This document shows positions 12,640-24,592 of a stretch of DNA of 64,000 bases, piece by piece (positions within the stretch are counted from its first letter, which is position 1; each line of letters starts with the position of its first letter). The DNA is from Bos javanicus. Its lineage: Eukaryota > Chordata > Mammalia > Artiodactyla > Bovidae. The notes beneath the pieces were generated by a model, which worked only from the letters and a program-made list of their open reading frames with translations, searched no databases and was not told the origin of the DNA. The stretch spans positions 59,873,378-59,937,377 of the forward strand of contig NC_083878.1 of the NCBI RefSeq assembly GCF_032452875.1, given 5' to 3'. The position numbers were made by a program, and so were the translations under genes.

Positions 12640-14545
12640 TGAAACATAATAAACTGAACATATTTAAAGTATATAGTTCAGTGAACTCAAGCTTACATAT
12701 ACATCTATGAATTCATCAGCACTGTCAAGATTACAAACACATCAACCCAAAAAGTTTCTTTATGCCACTTTATCTTTTCTCAGCTCTCACCCCCACTGCC
12801 CAGACAATCAGTGATCTGCTTTGTTATTAGTTTTCATTTTCCAGAATTTCATGTAAAAAGATACGGCATGTGATTTTTTTATAATTTAGATTTTTTTTTC
12901 ACTCAGCATAATCCATTTTCCTTCATTGTCATTAACCCATTGGTTTCTTTCAAGTTTGGGCAATTATGATTAAAGCTGCTGTAAGCACCCATGTGCAAGT
13001 TTTTGTGTGGATATAAGTTTTCAAATTCTTTGGGTAAATGCCAGGGAACAAGACTGCTGGATCATAAGGTTATGCTGAGTTTTGTAAGAAACCATGAAAC
13101 TGTCTTCCAAAGTAGCACCAGTGATGAACAAGTGTTTCTACTGCTTTACTCTTTGTCAGTATCTGGTGTTACCAGTGCTGTGCATTTTGACTGTTCCAAT
13201 AGGTGTGTAGTAGAATTTCATCGTTGTTTTGATTTGCATTTCCCTGATGTATGCATGTGTTCATGTGCTATCCGTATATCTGCCTTGGTGTAGCTGTCTG
13301 CTAAAGTCAGCGTATTTTCAATCTGATTTTCTTTCTGTTCATTTTCTTACTGTTAAATATTTAAGAGTTCTTTGTATATTCTGGATAACAATTCTTTATC
13401 AAATGTCTTCTGCAAATGTTTTCCCCTGTCTATGGCTTGTCTTCTCATTCTCTTGACACTGTCTTTCCCAGAGCAGAAGTTTTTTGAAGAAGTCCAGCTT
13501 ATCAATTCATGGATCATGGTATGGTATTCAAAAGGTCACCACCATAGCCTAGGTCATTCAGGTTTTTTCCTATATTCTTTTAGGAGTTTTCTAGTTTTGC
13601 ATCCTATGTTCAGGCATGTGATTCATTTTGAATTAACTTTTGTAAAGAGTGTGAGATCTACATCTAGATTTTTTTTTCCACTTGGTTGTCCAATTATTTC
13701 AATACTTGTTTGTTGGAATACAAATACAATATTTGTTGGAAATTCTATCTCTGCTACATTGTACTGTCTTGGCACCTTTGTCAAATATCAGCTGACTGTA
13801 TTTATATGGGCCTATTTCTGAGCACCGTATTCTGTTCCACTGATCTCTCTGCTCTATCACCAAAACTGCACTGTCTTGATCACTGTAAATTCAGAGTAAC
13901 TGTTGAAGGTGGGTAATGTCAGTCCTCCAACCTTCCAATACACTGAAGAGCAGTGGTGAGAAGGGATACCCTTTCTTTGTTTCTGATCTTAGTGGAAAAA
14001 CTTTGACCTTCACATCATTAAGTATGGTGTTAGCAGTAGGAGGTTTTGCAGATGGCCTTTATCAGGTTGATTTAGTTCCCTTCTGTGCCTAATTTACTGA
14101 GAGTTTTTACCATGAATGGTAAAGTCTGACTTTGTCAAATTTTGACTTTACATTAATTGACTTTGAAATGCTGTACCAGCCTTGAATACCTGAGATAAAT
14201 CTCACTTGGTTGTGATGTATCATTCTTTTTATACCTTGTTGGATTCAATTTGCTAATATTTTCTAAGGGTTTTCATATGTTTGTTCATGAGAAATACTGG
14301 TCTGTAGTTTTCTTTTCTTGTAATGTCTTTGTCTGGTTTTGCTATTAGGGTAATGCTGGCCTCAATGAGTAAGGAAGGCTTCCTTCTGCTATTTTCTGAA
14401 AGAAACTGTAGAGAACTGGTATAATTTCTTCCTTAAATATTTGGTTAAATTTACTAGTGAACCCACCTGGGCCTGGTACTTGTTTTGGAAAGTTATTAAT
14501 TGTTGATTCACTTTAATTGATCCAAGCCCTTTCAAATTAATTCTT
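12640..14545 (-). repeat. Old L1 LINE (ORF2/3' end), antisense to plus strand
   Basis: About 1.9 kb of L1 in minus orientation. The plus strand shows the typical reverse complement of ORF2 (near 12950 attaaagctgctgtaagcac, near 13240 gcatttccctgatgtatgc, near 13380 gataacaattctttatcaaa). Open frames at 13372-13821 and nearby are antisense shadows of this element. Confidence 0.85.
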
Positions 14546-15440
14546 TTAAAAATTTTTAAGTGGTTACCACAGAAGAACACCTAATGAAAAAAGTAGTGTT
14601 ACATATACTGTGGGTAAAAGAAAATAGGTTTCAAAACAGGATGTGTAGTGCAAAGATTCCAAGTTTTTTCAGCAACATAAATTATACACAGAAAAACCAG
14701 GAAGAAATTAAAATTCCTTTTCTTGTTTATCCACAAAAGAATTATTTTTAATTTTAAAATTATTATAAATATTTTTTAAAAGAAGCTATGAATTAGACAT
14801 ATGGCCTCAAAGGATCAAACATGAAAATAAAACTACTAGTGGTATATTTTACCTACTTCTGAGTAGGCTGACAGAAGCTATGATCCACAAATGAACTCCA
14901 TAGAAAAAGACAATTTAACAACTAAAAATAATTCTTTCAGTTCCTTGAAAAATATTCAGAGTAAGTGTAAAATTGGACAACATTATCAATAACAACCATT
15001 CAGGACCCTGGAAACATACACACAACTGGGACTCCCATAAGGACTAAGGGGAGCAAGCAGAAAGAAAATTTGAAGAAATTATGATCAAACATCCGAAATT
15101 TGAAGAAAAATGTTCATCTACACATTCAAGAACCATAATAAACTCCAACTAAGATAAACACAAGGATATTAACGCCCAGAGAAACCACAATCAAATTCTT
15201 AAAAGCCAACGACCAACAGAAAAATCTTAAAAACAGCAAAAAAAAATAAATAAACATGTACAGAAGAACTACAATAAGATTAACAGCAGACTTTTTATCA
15301 GAAAATAGAGCTATACTGAAGCAATGTTCCTATATTTTATTAGAATTGTTATTAATCTGAAGTAGACAGTAATAAAGATGCATATTGTAACCCATAAAGC
15401 CACCACTAATTTTTAAAGTATAAAAAAATAGAATTAAAAT
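14546..15440. other. Intron with probable decayed L1
   Basis: A/T-rich. The stretch 15060-15320 (accataataaactccaacta, then ttaacagcagactttttatc) resembles the plus strand of an old L1. No gene is supported. Confidence 0.45.
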
Positions 15441-15446
15441 GGTATA

Positions 15447-15652
15447 CAGTTGGTTCTCTGTATCCATGGATTCTGCATCCATATATGCAAACAAAAAAGG
15501 ATCAAAAATATTTCTTAAAAAAATTCCCAGAAGTTCCAAAAGGCAAAAGTTGAATTTGCCACATGCTGACAACTATTTACATAACACTTAAATTTTGGTA
15601 TCCTCAGGTGGTCTAGAACCAATTCCCAACACATACCAAGAGACAACTATAC
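15447..15652. mobile_element. Tigger-like non-autonomous DNA transposon remnant
   Basis: About 200 bp with imperfect terminal inverted repeats: the left end cagttggttctctgtatcc resembles the reverse complement of the right end (catacc...gagacaactat). It is flanked by TA. The inner sequence (atggattctgcatccat, then ttccaaaaggcaaaagttg) fits the MER2/MER8-like TcMar-Tigger group. The exact family is from memory. Confidence 0.6.
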
Positions 15653-16625
15653 TACTATATACACTGCAAAATAAGGCAGTAAAGGAGAAACAGAAAAAAA
15701 ATTTTAATTAAGACATAAAAAAACCAAAAGCAAAATGGCAGGCATAACTCCAACTATACAGTGACTGAATTAAATAATACAATCATAAGGGAGTACTGTG
15801 TAAGAGTAGATTTTTTTCCCCAATCCAACCAAATGCTGTCATCAAGAGATGTATGTTAGATCCAAAAATACAAACAGGTTGAAAGTAAGAGGAAGGAAAA
15901 AGAGTTAACATAATAAAGTTACACTGACTATACTAACATCAAATGAAATGAACTAAGCCAAATATTGTTTTAAAGAGACGAAGACGGACATTTTAGGATG
16001 ATGAAAGGATGAAATTATCAACATAACATAGTAACTATAAACAGAGTGTACCCAACAAAATGTCCTAAAGTACATGCAGCCAAAACCAACAAAAATTGAG
16101 AGAGAAAAAGAAATACAGCCAATTTTCATCACCCCTGGTAGTTGTATCATACAATGTCACTGCACTGAGTTAGCTAATACTGAACCCCTGAATATTTTTC
16201 TTAGATTACTATTACCCACCGCTTTAATGAATAAAAGGAACATGTTATTAGCATCAAGTGCTTCCTAGAGTGGGTTCTCTTTAAAAGAATGACTCAGTGC
16301 AATAATATGACTCATTGGTTAGACTGACTGAAAGAAGACACAGACTTTGATTAAATGCAAATCTCACATAGTAACATTAAGTACACAATTTGGTCTACAA
16401 TTCATTTGCAGAACTTCTTCAAAGAAATATTGTTTCACAAAACGAATATTTGTTTTGAAGTTTCCACTTCAGTCAGAACAATGCAAAGGAGACTTTTCCC
16501 TTTATGTAAAACTGTCATCATAAAAAGTTCATCAACACCCTTCCCCTTCCCCATTCCCTCTGGAAAAAGAGACATGGCTCTCATTTAAGTGTTACCATGT
16601 TGTTTTCTTCGATACTCTTTTTCTA
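15653..16625. other. Intron, mostly unassigned
   Basis: Contains a short DNA-transposon-like fragment at about 16110-16195 (see findings). The remainder is A/T-rich with no recognised gene. Confidence 0.4.
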
Positions 16626-17165
16626 AAAACTTTTTATAATTGAGGTACAACGGACAAACAACATGATTAGTCCCAAATGCACAACATGATGATTCAACAT
16701 TTGTATATATAGCTAAATGACTGTGTAAGTATATACCTAAATTATAGTAAGTCTAGTTAACATCCACTATGATGGTGTTACAAAATTTCTTTTTCATTTG
16801 TGATGAGGACTTTTAAGATCTACTCTAACAATTTTCAAATATGCAATACAATATAGCCACCATGCTATACATTACCACTCCTACAACTTACTTATTTTGT
16901 AACTAGACATTTGTATCTTTTGACCTCCCTCACCTCTTCTGCCCTCCTCTGACCTCCACACCTCTGACAACTACCAATATATTCTATCTTTGAGCTTAGG
17001 GTTTTTAGTTTTTAAAGTCTGTATATAAATGAGACCATATGATATCTTTCTGACTTATTTCACTTAGTATAACGCCCTCAAGGTCCATCCATGTTACCAT
17101 AAATGGCAAAATTTCATTCTTTTTATGGGTGAATAGTATTCCATTGTATATTCTATTTCACCATA
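16626..17165 (-). repeat. Old L1 3' end
   Basis: Minus-oriented L1 3' UTR and end of ORF2. The plus strand shows ataattgaggtacaacgg-like sequence, then agtattccattgtatatt at the right. Confidence 0.75.
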
Positions 17166-17357
17166 GAACTGAAAGAACAAATAAATACAGTCAATTCTCA
17201 TTTTTTACTCATGGCAACTGAATCCTATAAAATCTCTGCACTGAATAAACTCATATTGAACTCTTGAATATCAAATTAAAAAAAAAAAGAACTTCTTTTC
17301 AGATTCTATTTTCGTGTTACAAAAGAGAAAATGAGCATCAGAAGTGTTCAGTGACAT

Positions 17358-17788
17358 GGCTCAGTTCAGTTCAGCTGCTCAGTCATGTCCGACTCTTTGC
17401 GCCCCCATGGACTGCAGCACACCAGGCCTCCCTGTCCATCACCAATTCCCGGAGTTTACTTAAACTCATGTCCATCGAATCAGTGATGCCATCCAATCAT
17501 CTCATCCTCTGTCGTCCCCTTCTCCTCCTGACTTCAATCTTTCCCAGCATCAGGGTCTTTTCCAATGAGTCAGTTCTTTGCATCAGGTGGCCAAAGTATT
17601 GGAGTTTCAGTATCAGTCCTTCCAATGAATATTCAGGACTGATTTCCTTTAGGATGGACTGGTTGGATCTCCTCGCACTCCACGGGACTCTCAAGAGTCT
17701 TCTCCAACACCACAGTTCAAAAGCATCAATTCTTCAGTGCTCGGCTTTCTTTATAGTCCAACTCCCACATCCACACATGACTACTGCC
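17358..17788 (-). repeat. BovB LINE 3' fragment
   Basis: 430 bp of BovB 3' end in minus orientation, beginning with the reversed tail tcagttcagttcagctgctc. It is broken off near the catgactactg segment. The apparent 253-residue frame at 17264-18025 runs antisense through this repeat and is not a gene. Confidence 0.92.
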
Positions 17789-18202
17789 CCAATATCAAGT
17801 ACTAGACGTGAGACTCATATCCCTCCAACTGGCCCAGAGTCACAGCTTCTTGCACTATACTGCACGGCCTCCTACCACTTCCATCCCCTGGTCCTTTCTA
17901 AACCAGTGCTAAAACAAGAAAACAGAGCATCACTTTATATGACTTCAGCTGGGAATGTGCACGTTGGGAGACTTTCTTATTGCTCTGTGCATTTCAGCAA
18001 GACTATGAAGAACCAAAAGTATTGATTTGGGGGTTACAAATAAACTGTAGCACACAGGCAAATTAATAAAAACAGAATCCACAAAATGAGGATAAACTGA
18101 AGTCAGAGACTTCAATCCCCTACTTTTAATAACAGATTGGAACAAGTAGATAAAAAAATCAACAAGGATACTGAAGACAAACATTACGAGTTCACTAGAC
18201 CT

Positions 18203-18441
18203 AAGAGACACCTAAGGACTTCCCTGGTGGCTCAGAGGTTAAAACACGTGTCTGCAATGCGGGAGACCTGGGTTCGATCCCTGGGTCGGGAAGATCCCCT
18301 GGAGAAGGAAATGGCGACCCACTCCAGTATTCTTGCCTGGAGAATCCCATGGACGGAAGAGCCTGGTGGGCTACAGTCCATGGGGTTGCAAAGAGTCGGA
18401 CACGACTGAGCGACTTCACTTTGACTTTCAAGAGACACCTA
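18203..18441 (+). repeat. Bov-tA SINE with 12-bp target-site duplication
   Basis: A well-preserved Bov-tA at 18215-18429 flanked by a perfect direct repeat aagagacaccta (18203-18214 and 18430-18441). Its CpG sites and tRNA boxes are nearly intact (gggttcgatccctggg), so it is one of the younger SINEs here. Overlapping open frames in it are typical Bov-A artefacts. Confidence 0.94.
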
Positions 18442-19198
18442 TAGAACACTCCATACAACAGCTGAATAAATTCTTCTTAAGCACACATTAACATTCTGTG
18501 GTACAGATTATATGTTAATCTGTAAAACAAGACAAATAACCCAACTAAAAACTAGGCCAAAAAGTGAACAAACAATTCACCAAAGAAGAAACAGAATGGC
18601 AAATAACCATATAAAAAGATGCTCAGCATTACTGGTAATTAGGCAAATACAAATAAAAGTCATAATGAAATGACACTAACACCCACTATAATGGCTATAA
18701 TCAAAAATACAGGTAAAAACAAGTGTTGATACGATTGGGGAAAACTGAAACCTTCATATATTACTAGTGGAAATATAATACAGGAATGCTGGAAAACATT
18801 TTGACAGTTTCTTTAAAAGTTAAACATAAAATGACCTTACAAACCAGCTGATCATACCTATGTATCTACCAAGAGAAATGAAAACATATGTCCAAAAAGA
18901 CTTATACACAAATATTTAAAGTAGCATTATTCATACTAATCAGAAAGTAGAAACAATCAAAATATCCATCAATTTGGTAAAAGAATAAACAAAATGTGAT
19001 AAAGCTATATAATGTAACACTATTCACCAATAAAAAGGAATGAAGTACTAATTCATACCACAACATGAATGAGCCGCAAAATAAACAGTGTAAGTGAAAG
19101 GTGGCAATTGAAAACAAACACTATCATATGATTCCATTTATAGCAAACCCCCAAAATGGGCAAATCTACAGACAAAGATTATTAATGGGGATGGGGAT

Positions 19199-19902
19199 AA
19201 GAATGGGGATTGACCCACTGCTGGGCATACACACCAAGGAAACCAGAACTGAAAGAGACACGGGTACCCCAATGTTCATCGTAGCACTGTTTACAACAGA
19301 CAGAACATGGAAGCAACCTAGATGTCCATCCACAGATGAATGGATAAGAAAGCTGTGGTGCATATACACAATGGAATATTATTCAGCCATTAAAAAGAAT
19401 ACATGTGAATCGCTTCTAATGAGGTGGATCAAACTGGAGCCTATTAAACAGAGTGAAGTCAGAAAGAAAAACACCAATACAGTGTATTAACGCACATATA
19501 TGGAATTCAGAAAGATGGTAACGATCACCCTACATGAGAGAGAGCAAAAGAGACACAGATGTAACGAAGAGTCTTTGGGACTCTATGGGAGAAGGCAAGG
19601 GTGGGATGATTTGAGAGAATAGCATTGAAACATGTATATTATCATATGTGAAACAGATTGCCAGCCCAGGTTTGATGCATGAGACAGGGTGCTCAGGGCT
19701 GATGCATTGGGATGACCCTGAGGGATGGGATGGGGAGGGAGGTGGGAGGGGGGTTCAGGATGGGGAACACATGTACACCCATGGCTGATTCATGTCAATG
19801 TATTGCAAAACCCACTACAATATTATAAAGTAATTAGCCTCCAATTAAAATAAAAAATTAATTTTAAAAAACAAACAACAACAAAAAAAGAATGGGTATT
19901 GA
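19199..19902 (+). repeat. Ruminant L1 3' end with 15-bp target-site duplication
   Basis: A 5'-truncated ruminant L1 (about 19214-19887). It begins in ORF2, reading PLLGIHTKETRTERDTGTPM, then YTMEYYSAIKKN, then has the G-rich 3' UTR and an A-tail. Direct repeats aagaatggggattga (19199-19213) and aagaatgggtattga (19888-19902) differ at one base, supporting one insertion event into the older L1. Confidence 0.88.
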
Positions 19903-19904
19903 TG

Positions 19905-20015
19905 TAATTCCCTGGCAGTCCAGTGGCTAAGGCTCTGAGCTTCCACTGCAGGGGGCATAGGTGCAATCCCTGGCCAGGGAACTAAGATCCCACATGCCAT
20001 GGTACAGGAGGGGTG
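19905..20015 (+). repeat. CHR-type tRNA-Glu SINE
   Basis: A short copy with head attccctggcagtccagtgg and 3' end gatcccacatgccatgg. It sits directly after the L1 target repeat. Confidence 0.75.
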
Positions 20016-20190
20016 GGGGGGATACAACTGACTACAAAAGAGATCCTTCTGAAGTAATATAAATGTTCTACAACTGGACTGTGATGAAAGTTGTACAACT
20101 CTGTAAATTTGCTAGAATTCATTATAAAAACAGGTGAGTTTTATGATATGTGCATTATCTATACCTTAATAAAACTGCTTAAAAAGACAG

Positions 20191-20935
20191 ACACAAGTCA
20201 CAGGCTCCAACAATGAATTTGCTCCAATCTTTCCACACTGTACAAACTCTTCTCTTTCCAACTTAAAATATCTCTACTAACTATTCCTCAAAACTTTTAA
20301 TCCCCTCCCTCTTAAGCATGTCTTTAGTATGTATAAACTTCACACATTTTTTAAATGGAATTCCTTCTTACTCTCTATCCACAGGAACATAAAAACCTAG
20401 CCTGTACATGTAGGGTTACTACACTGGTGAGTTCAAGACTTTTAATTTCTGTCTTTTTGCAGGGATGGGGAGTGATTACTTCATTGGCAATTTTAAAATT
20501 CTCTTAAAGGCAGTCTGAAGGGGTGCAAGGGGATGCACTCAGGTGTCAAAAAGGGAAATACAGACATGTAGTTTAATATACATTGGATATAATCTACTTA
20601 CTATCTTGACTGTGTGAAACAGTACTCCTAGTATGAACCAGAATTTATAAAGCTACTACCCATTCTGGGCCACACATTTTAAGGGGACTTAAACTGACTA
20701 AGAATGTTGCCAAAAGTGAATGACCCGCCTGGCCATATAGCTAATAACCATAATATGTGAGAAAAAAAAAGTACAGGCATAGTCTCTGGTTTCCAAACTC
20801 ATGAAGGGATGGGTTCAATGGAAATTAGCTCCACAGAGCAGAACTAACATCAATGCATAAAAGTTATAGTAAACCAAAAATATGACTCATTCATATCATT
20901 ACTAATTTTCTAACACCTTAAAACTGTGTAACTCT
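20191..20935. other. Intron, nothing recognised
   Basis: Mixed-composition intron without a named repeat. No gene is supported. Confidence 0.4.
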
Positions 20936-21252
20936 GAGGAATTCTCTGGCGATCCAGTGGTTAGGATTCCACACTTTCACAACCAAGAGTGTGGGTCTGA
21001 TCCCTAGTCAGTGGCTCAGAAGTAAAGAATCTGCCTGCCAAGCAGGAGACTTCAATCCCTAGGTTCTGGAGAATCCACTAGAGAAGGAAATGGCAACCCA
21101 CTCCAGTATTCTTGCCTGGGAAATGCCATGGACAGAGGAGTACGGTGGGCTACAGTCCATGGGGTCACAAAAGAGTCCAACACAACTGAGCCACTAAACA
21201 ACCACAGGGAACTAAGACTCGGCAAGCCGTGCAATGACACAGCAAAAATAAA
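20936..21252 (+). repeat. CHR SINE with a Bov-tA SINE inside it
   Basis: The outer CHR copy is split into 20936-21009 and about 21206-21252: the left part ends at tgatccctagtcag and the right resumes gggaactaagac. A Bov-tA (about 21010-21205, starting at tggctcagaagtaaag and lacking the first bases of its head) fills the gap. The outer copy is therefore older. No clear duplication was seen. Confidence 0.75.
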
Positions 21253-21720
21253 ACTAACGAACTCTGTTACAGCAGAAAATATTACTACCCAACTGAGATT
21301 TTAAAAAATGATTTCTATACTGGATGGACAACTAAATAGAATATTAGAAAAATAAGCATTTCTAAGTACTTTAAAAAGCTGTAGGTTATAAAAACTACTT
21401 TTTCATATGTGAGCATCATGAACTTGGTTTTTCCAAAAAAAAAAAAAAAGTTAAATGAGAGCTTTTCCTGCATCAAGTGCGGTTTCCGAAAACTATCAGT
21501 ACCATATTCTTTACTATTAAGTTCTCCTATATAGTCTCTCTTTGTATTTTGTGAAAAATAACACTGTATGTTTTAAGTGTTGCAATATATTCCTCTGAAA
21601 GCTTATTAAAGGCTATACCACAAGGCAAAATATTTCCAGTGAACACTTCAAATCAAATAGTCACAGTTATATTTATCATATAAATAGCTACACACTGATA
21701 TAGTGTACTTATGCATAAAT
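21253..21720. other. Intron before the exon at 21728, nothing recognised
   Basis: A/T-rich intron with a poly-A at 21436-21450. No element is assigned. Confidence 0.4.
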
Positions 21721-21727
21721 TACTTAC

Positions 21728-21789
21728 GTTTCTGTGTCTGATACCAATGATTCATTATTGCACACATCATTGAAGGTGTGAAGCTGATT
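21728..21789 (-). CDS. USP34: USP34 coding exon (probable exon 8)
   Basis: This 62-bp exon runs from the acceptor tttctgtatag before AATCAG to the donor GAAAC then gtaagta. It gives 20 codons, NQLHTFNDVCNN through SDTE, plus two bases (AC) completed to Thr by the following exon. It is too short to be found as an ORF. It was located because the previous exon ends in phase 0 and this segment continues the expected protein. Both flanking splice sites are strong. Confidence 0.91.
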
Positions 21790-22089
21790 CTATACAGAAA
21801 AGAAACATATTTTTCCAAAATTATTCTTGCATGTTAGCAACTGGCAAGAAACATAGTTTGACGTATTTGATATGCAGATCAGAAAGCAATAATCAGATCA
21901 AAATTATAAAATATAAGATCATCAGATATATACTTCCCAATTAGCCTATTTCATTTATCATTTTTAAACATGAATTCATTCCACAAGCAATACTTGGGCT
22001 TTATTTCACTGAGAATGTTAGAAAAAAGCTGAATAAGGGGGAAAAAATCACAAAAATTTAATGCAAAGCAGCAAGTAATGTGTCATTGC

Positions 22090-22312
22090 GTGCATGCCAG
22101 GTCACTTCAGTAGTGTCAGATTCTTTGCCACCCCATGGATTGTAGCCTGCCAGGCTCCTCTGCCATGGGGATTCTCCAGGCAAGAATACTGGAGTGGATT
22201 GCCACGCCCTCCTCTAGGGGATCTTCCCAACCCAGGCACCAAACCCGTTTCTTATGTCTCCTGCATTGGCAGACAGGTTCTTTACCACTAGCGCCACCTG
22301 GGAAGCCCAATG
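22090..22312 (-). repeat. Bov-tA SINE
   Basis: Minus-strand copy with the tRNA head at the right (gccacctgggaagccc) and Bov-A body at the left. Confidence 0.9.
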
Positions 22313-22795
22313 AAATTCGAGAAAGGCTTCCTAGGCCTATACTTTTAAGATTTGATTTGGGAAACTGCCATTGTTTTCTACATTTACAGTCTAATACATG
22401 GGTAAAATCTAGCCACTTCAGAATAACTATACTATAAAAATAGGTAGTAAATATAAAGGAGTAAATCTAATACAGACCTTTGTAAACCAGAGTAAGCATA
22501 TCCATTCTGAAAAATGCAGCTAACTACTTAGCTCTAAGCAAACTGTCATGCAAGAAGACAGATTCAAGAACACCAGATTCTTGCCACCCGCCCCTCTCAG
22601 AGAGGCTAATAATATGTATTTCTCACCATTTAAAACAGTATTTGCTACTGTGCAAACCAAAAGTTTCTGTTAGTCAAATCTTGCCTATGGCCCAATAATC
22701 TGTGGCTTCTACCTGAAATGAATTAGTTACTTATAATCTTCTATTCTTTTTCTCCCTGAAAACATTGCTTTCTAAATGTAAAAAAGCTGAACAGC

Positions 22796-22960
22796 TAGGA
22801 CTTCCCTGGTAGTCCAGTGGCTAAGACTCCACGCTCCAAATGCAGGGGGCCTGGGTTCAATTCCTGGTCAGGGAACTAGATCTCACATGCTGCAACTAAG
22901 ATCTGGCACAATGAAATAAATAATAATAAATATTTTTTTTAAAAAAGAAGGGGGAAAATT
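22796..22960 (+). repeat. CHR-type tRNA-Glu SINE with A/T-rich tail
   Basis: Head gacttccctggtagtccagt, B box ggttcaattcctgg, tail with ataataat and T/A runs. Just beyond, at 22977-23008, is an A-run and (AT) microsatellite. Confidence 0.8.
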
Positions 22961-22974
22961 TACCCCAAAAATTA

Positions 22975-23008
<34 letters not shown>

Positions 23009-23279
23009 AAAAACAAGTGAAGGAGTTGGACCTGAAAATCAAAAAGACCTAAGGTATAAATCCTTCTAAGTCCCTGCCTCTTCACATTTAAAATAGGAGG
23101 AAAGAGAACACATAAGAAATGATTTGTAAGGACCACAAAAAATAATGCACTTAAAGTCCTTAGCACAATGGTGCTCCATTGTGCTCCATAGGTGGCTCCA
23201 TAAGCAGTAGGTATTATGATGATGATAATGATAGCCTGAGAAGGCAAACAAAAAATTACCAAAAATAAAAATAGCTTAC

Positions 23280-23472
23280 AGTTATCTGACTTAGTCCAGC
23301 CAACCTCATAGTCAAAGTAGGTGACATAAAGTACTTAAATGCAAGATCTAGGCTTTCTTTATCAAAGCACAACGTCGTGTCCAATGGTTCTTTCACTGTG
23401 CTCCACATTAAGTCAGCCATGTTGCGAGCCGCACTCTGCCTTAACTCCTGATCAGAGAGCTTGCATAAATAC
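23280..23472 (-). CDS. USP34: USP34 coding exon (probable exon 7)
   Basis: This 193-bp exon has an acceptor aatcatttcag before GTATTT and a donor ATAACT then gtaagc. The first base completes the split Arg codon, then 64 codons run from YLCKLSDQELRQ to MRLAGLSQIT. It contains the diagnostic segments SAARNMADLMWSTV and FDKESLDLAFKYF. Conservation of this stretch was my strongest clue to USP34. The repeating amphipathic helices fit an armadillo-like fold. No premature stop or frameshift is seen. Confidence 0.95.
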
Positions 23473-23732
23473 CTGAAATGATTCAGAAATACAACATACA
23501 CGAAAACTTGCAAGCTATTTCTTAATCCAACTTAAAAATTCAATAATATTCCTTTGCTCCCTAACTTCGAAATGTTTGGTACAGTAGAACCTGACATCCT
23601 GGGATTAATATCCCCAATTTAAACTATTTCTAAGTGATACTTCAAGCATTGTGACCTGTGGCAACGTGTCCTTTGCTGAGAGTTCAACATGAATCAGAAA
23701 CTGCAAAGTCCAACACAACATAGAAGGTGGGT

Positions 23733-23775
23733 AGAGGGAGGGAGGGAGGGAGGAAGGGAGGGAGGGAGGGAGGAA
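23733..23775 (+). repeat. (GGGA)n simple repeat
   Basis: About 43 bp of ggga units with one interruption (ggaaggga). It produces a spurious Gly/Arg/Glu-rich reading frame. Confidence 0.95.
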
Positions 23776-24069
23776 CTACACAGAGACAAGTGGTTTAACA
23801 TCAGATTCCGTACCCGCACCTCCAGTAAAGCTTTCTATTCTCTAATACCTGTCATGTATACAGCTCTTGCTTTTAATAAGTTTCACTTAACTTCATACAA
23901 ACAACATATCTACTTCCTGACACAGCCAAAATCTTTCAAAATGTGTACATTTTAAACAGCACTATTTGGATTTCAAAAATCACAATCCACTGGTTTTCCT
24001 CTCAGGCCCTACCTATATTATTTGGTTGGTTCCTCCTCCTCGACCCAACCTTTCAACATTACTGCTCCT

Positions 24070-24592
24070 CAGGGCTCATAATGGATTGCAAAAAGACTCC
24101 ATATCCTTCCCATCACTTCATACAGCAGTCTTTGCAATGTGACTTCGCCACTCTTCCTATCAAAAGTGTCATTTCTCTACTTCCTTGCACCTGAACTTTG
24201 CCATGAAAGTTCCTTTGGCCAATGGCACAAAGAAATGTGACACAGCAGAAGCTTAAAAGCATTTGGGCTTGCTCTCTATTGCTGGGAACTCTTCAACTAC
24301 CAAGAAAATGGACTCAGGAAAGCCTACTGGATGAAAGACACATATCTAATGCCCCAAATAACATCCAGCCAACTGCCAAAATATATATGAGCACCTGTCT
24401 CCACCCGAGACCAATCCACCTGCCAACCACAAGACAAATGAATGAAGTTATCTATCCTAGAGCATCCAGGTCCAGCCAAGTCAACACAGATCGGAAGAGC
24501 TAACCAACCGGAGACCTGTGAGAAATGATAAATGGCTGTTATTTTAAGCTACTAGTGCTGGGTGTTTTCTTACACAGCAAAAGCTACCTGAT
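24070..24592 (+). repeat. MLT1-type LTR (ERVL-MaLR), solitary and decayed
   Basis: About 520 bp resembling the MLT1 LTR family: ttcctttggccaatggcac, aaatgtgacacagcagaagc, gagaaatgataaatggctg, ending in cacagcaaaagctacctga. MLT1 are ancient mammalian non-coding LTRs. No internal genes accompany it. Confidence 0.75.

Larger units (their letters stand above)
18520..20190 (+). repeat. Old L1 3' part, split by a younger L1 and a SINE
   Basis: The old element runs 18520-19213 and resumes at about 20020-20190 (gttgtacaactctgtaaatt, then ataccttaataaaactgctt). Between them sit a young L1 3' end and a CHR SINE. The plus-strand orientation agrees in both parts. Confidence 0.8.

Noticed and set aside
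13372..13821. 149-codon plus-strand frame
   Set aside because: Antisense to an old L1 ORF2, without any start or splice context.
17264..18025. 253-codon open frame on the plus strand, the longest in the window
   Set aside because: It runs antisense through a BovB 3' fragment and then unrelated intron. The protein text matches the usual antisense-BovB artefact (SIESVMPSNHLIL type), found repeatedly at other BovB copies here.
18215..18290. tRNA-like A and B boxes in many places
   Set aside because: They are heads of tRNA-Glu-derived SINEs, without a tRNA cloverleaf or CCA end; not functional tRNA genes.
18201..18458. Minus-strand frame reading SRVRLFATPWTVAHQA and similar frames near 4079, 22094, 33927, 48108, 54843
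   Set aside because: These are translations of Bov-A/Bov-tA SINEs read antisense. The same peptide appears at every copy and is a known source of false proteins in ruminant annotation.
23689..23955. Gly/Arg/Glu-repeat frame
   Set aside because: Produced by the (GGGA)n simple repeat.
24070..24592. Possible endogenous retrovirus with genes
   Set aside because: Only MLT1-type LTR sequence is present here, at 41270-45060 and at 47555-47972; no gag, pol or env reading frame accompanies them.
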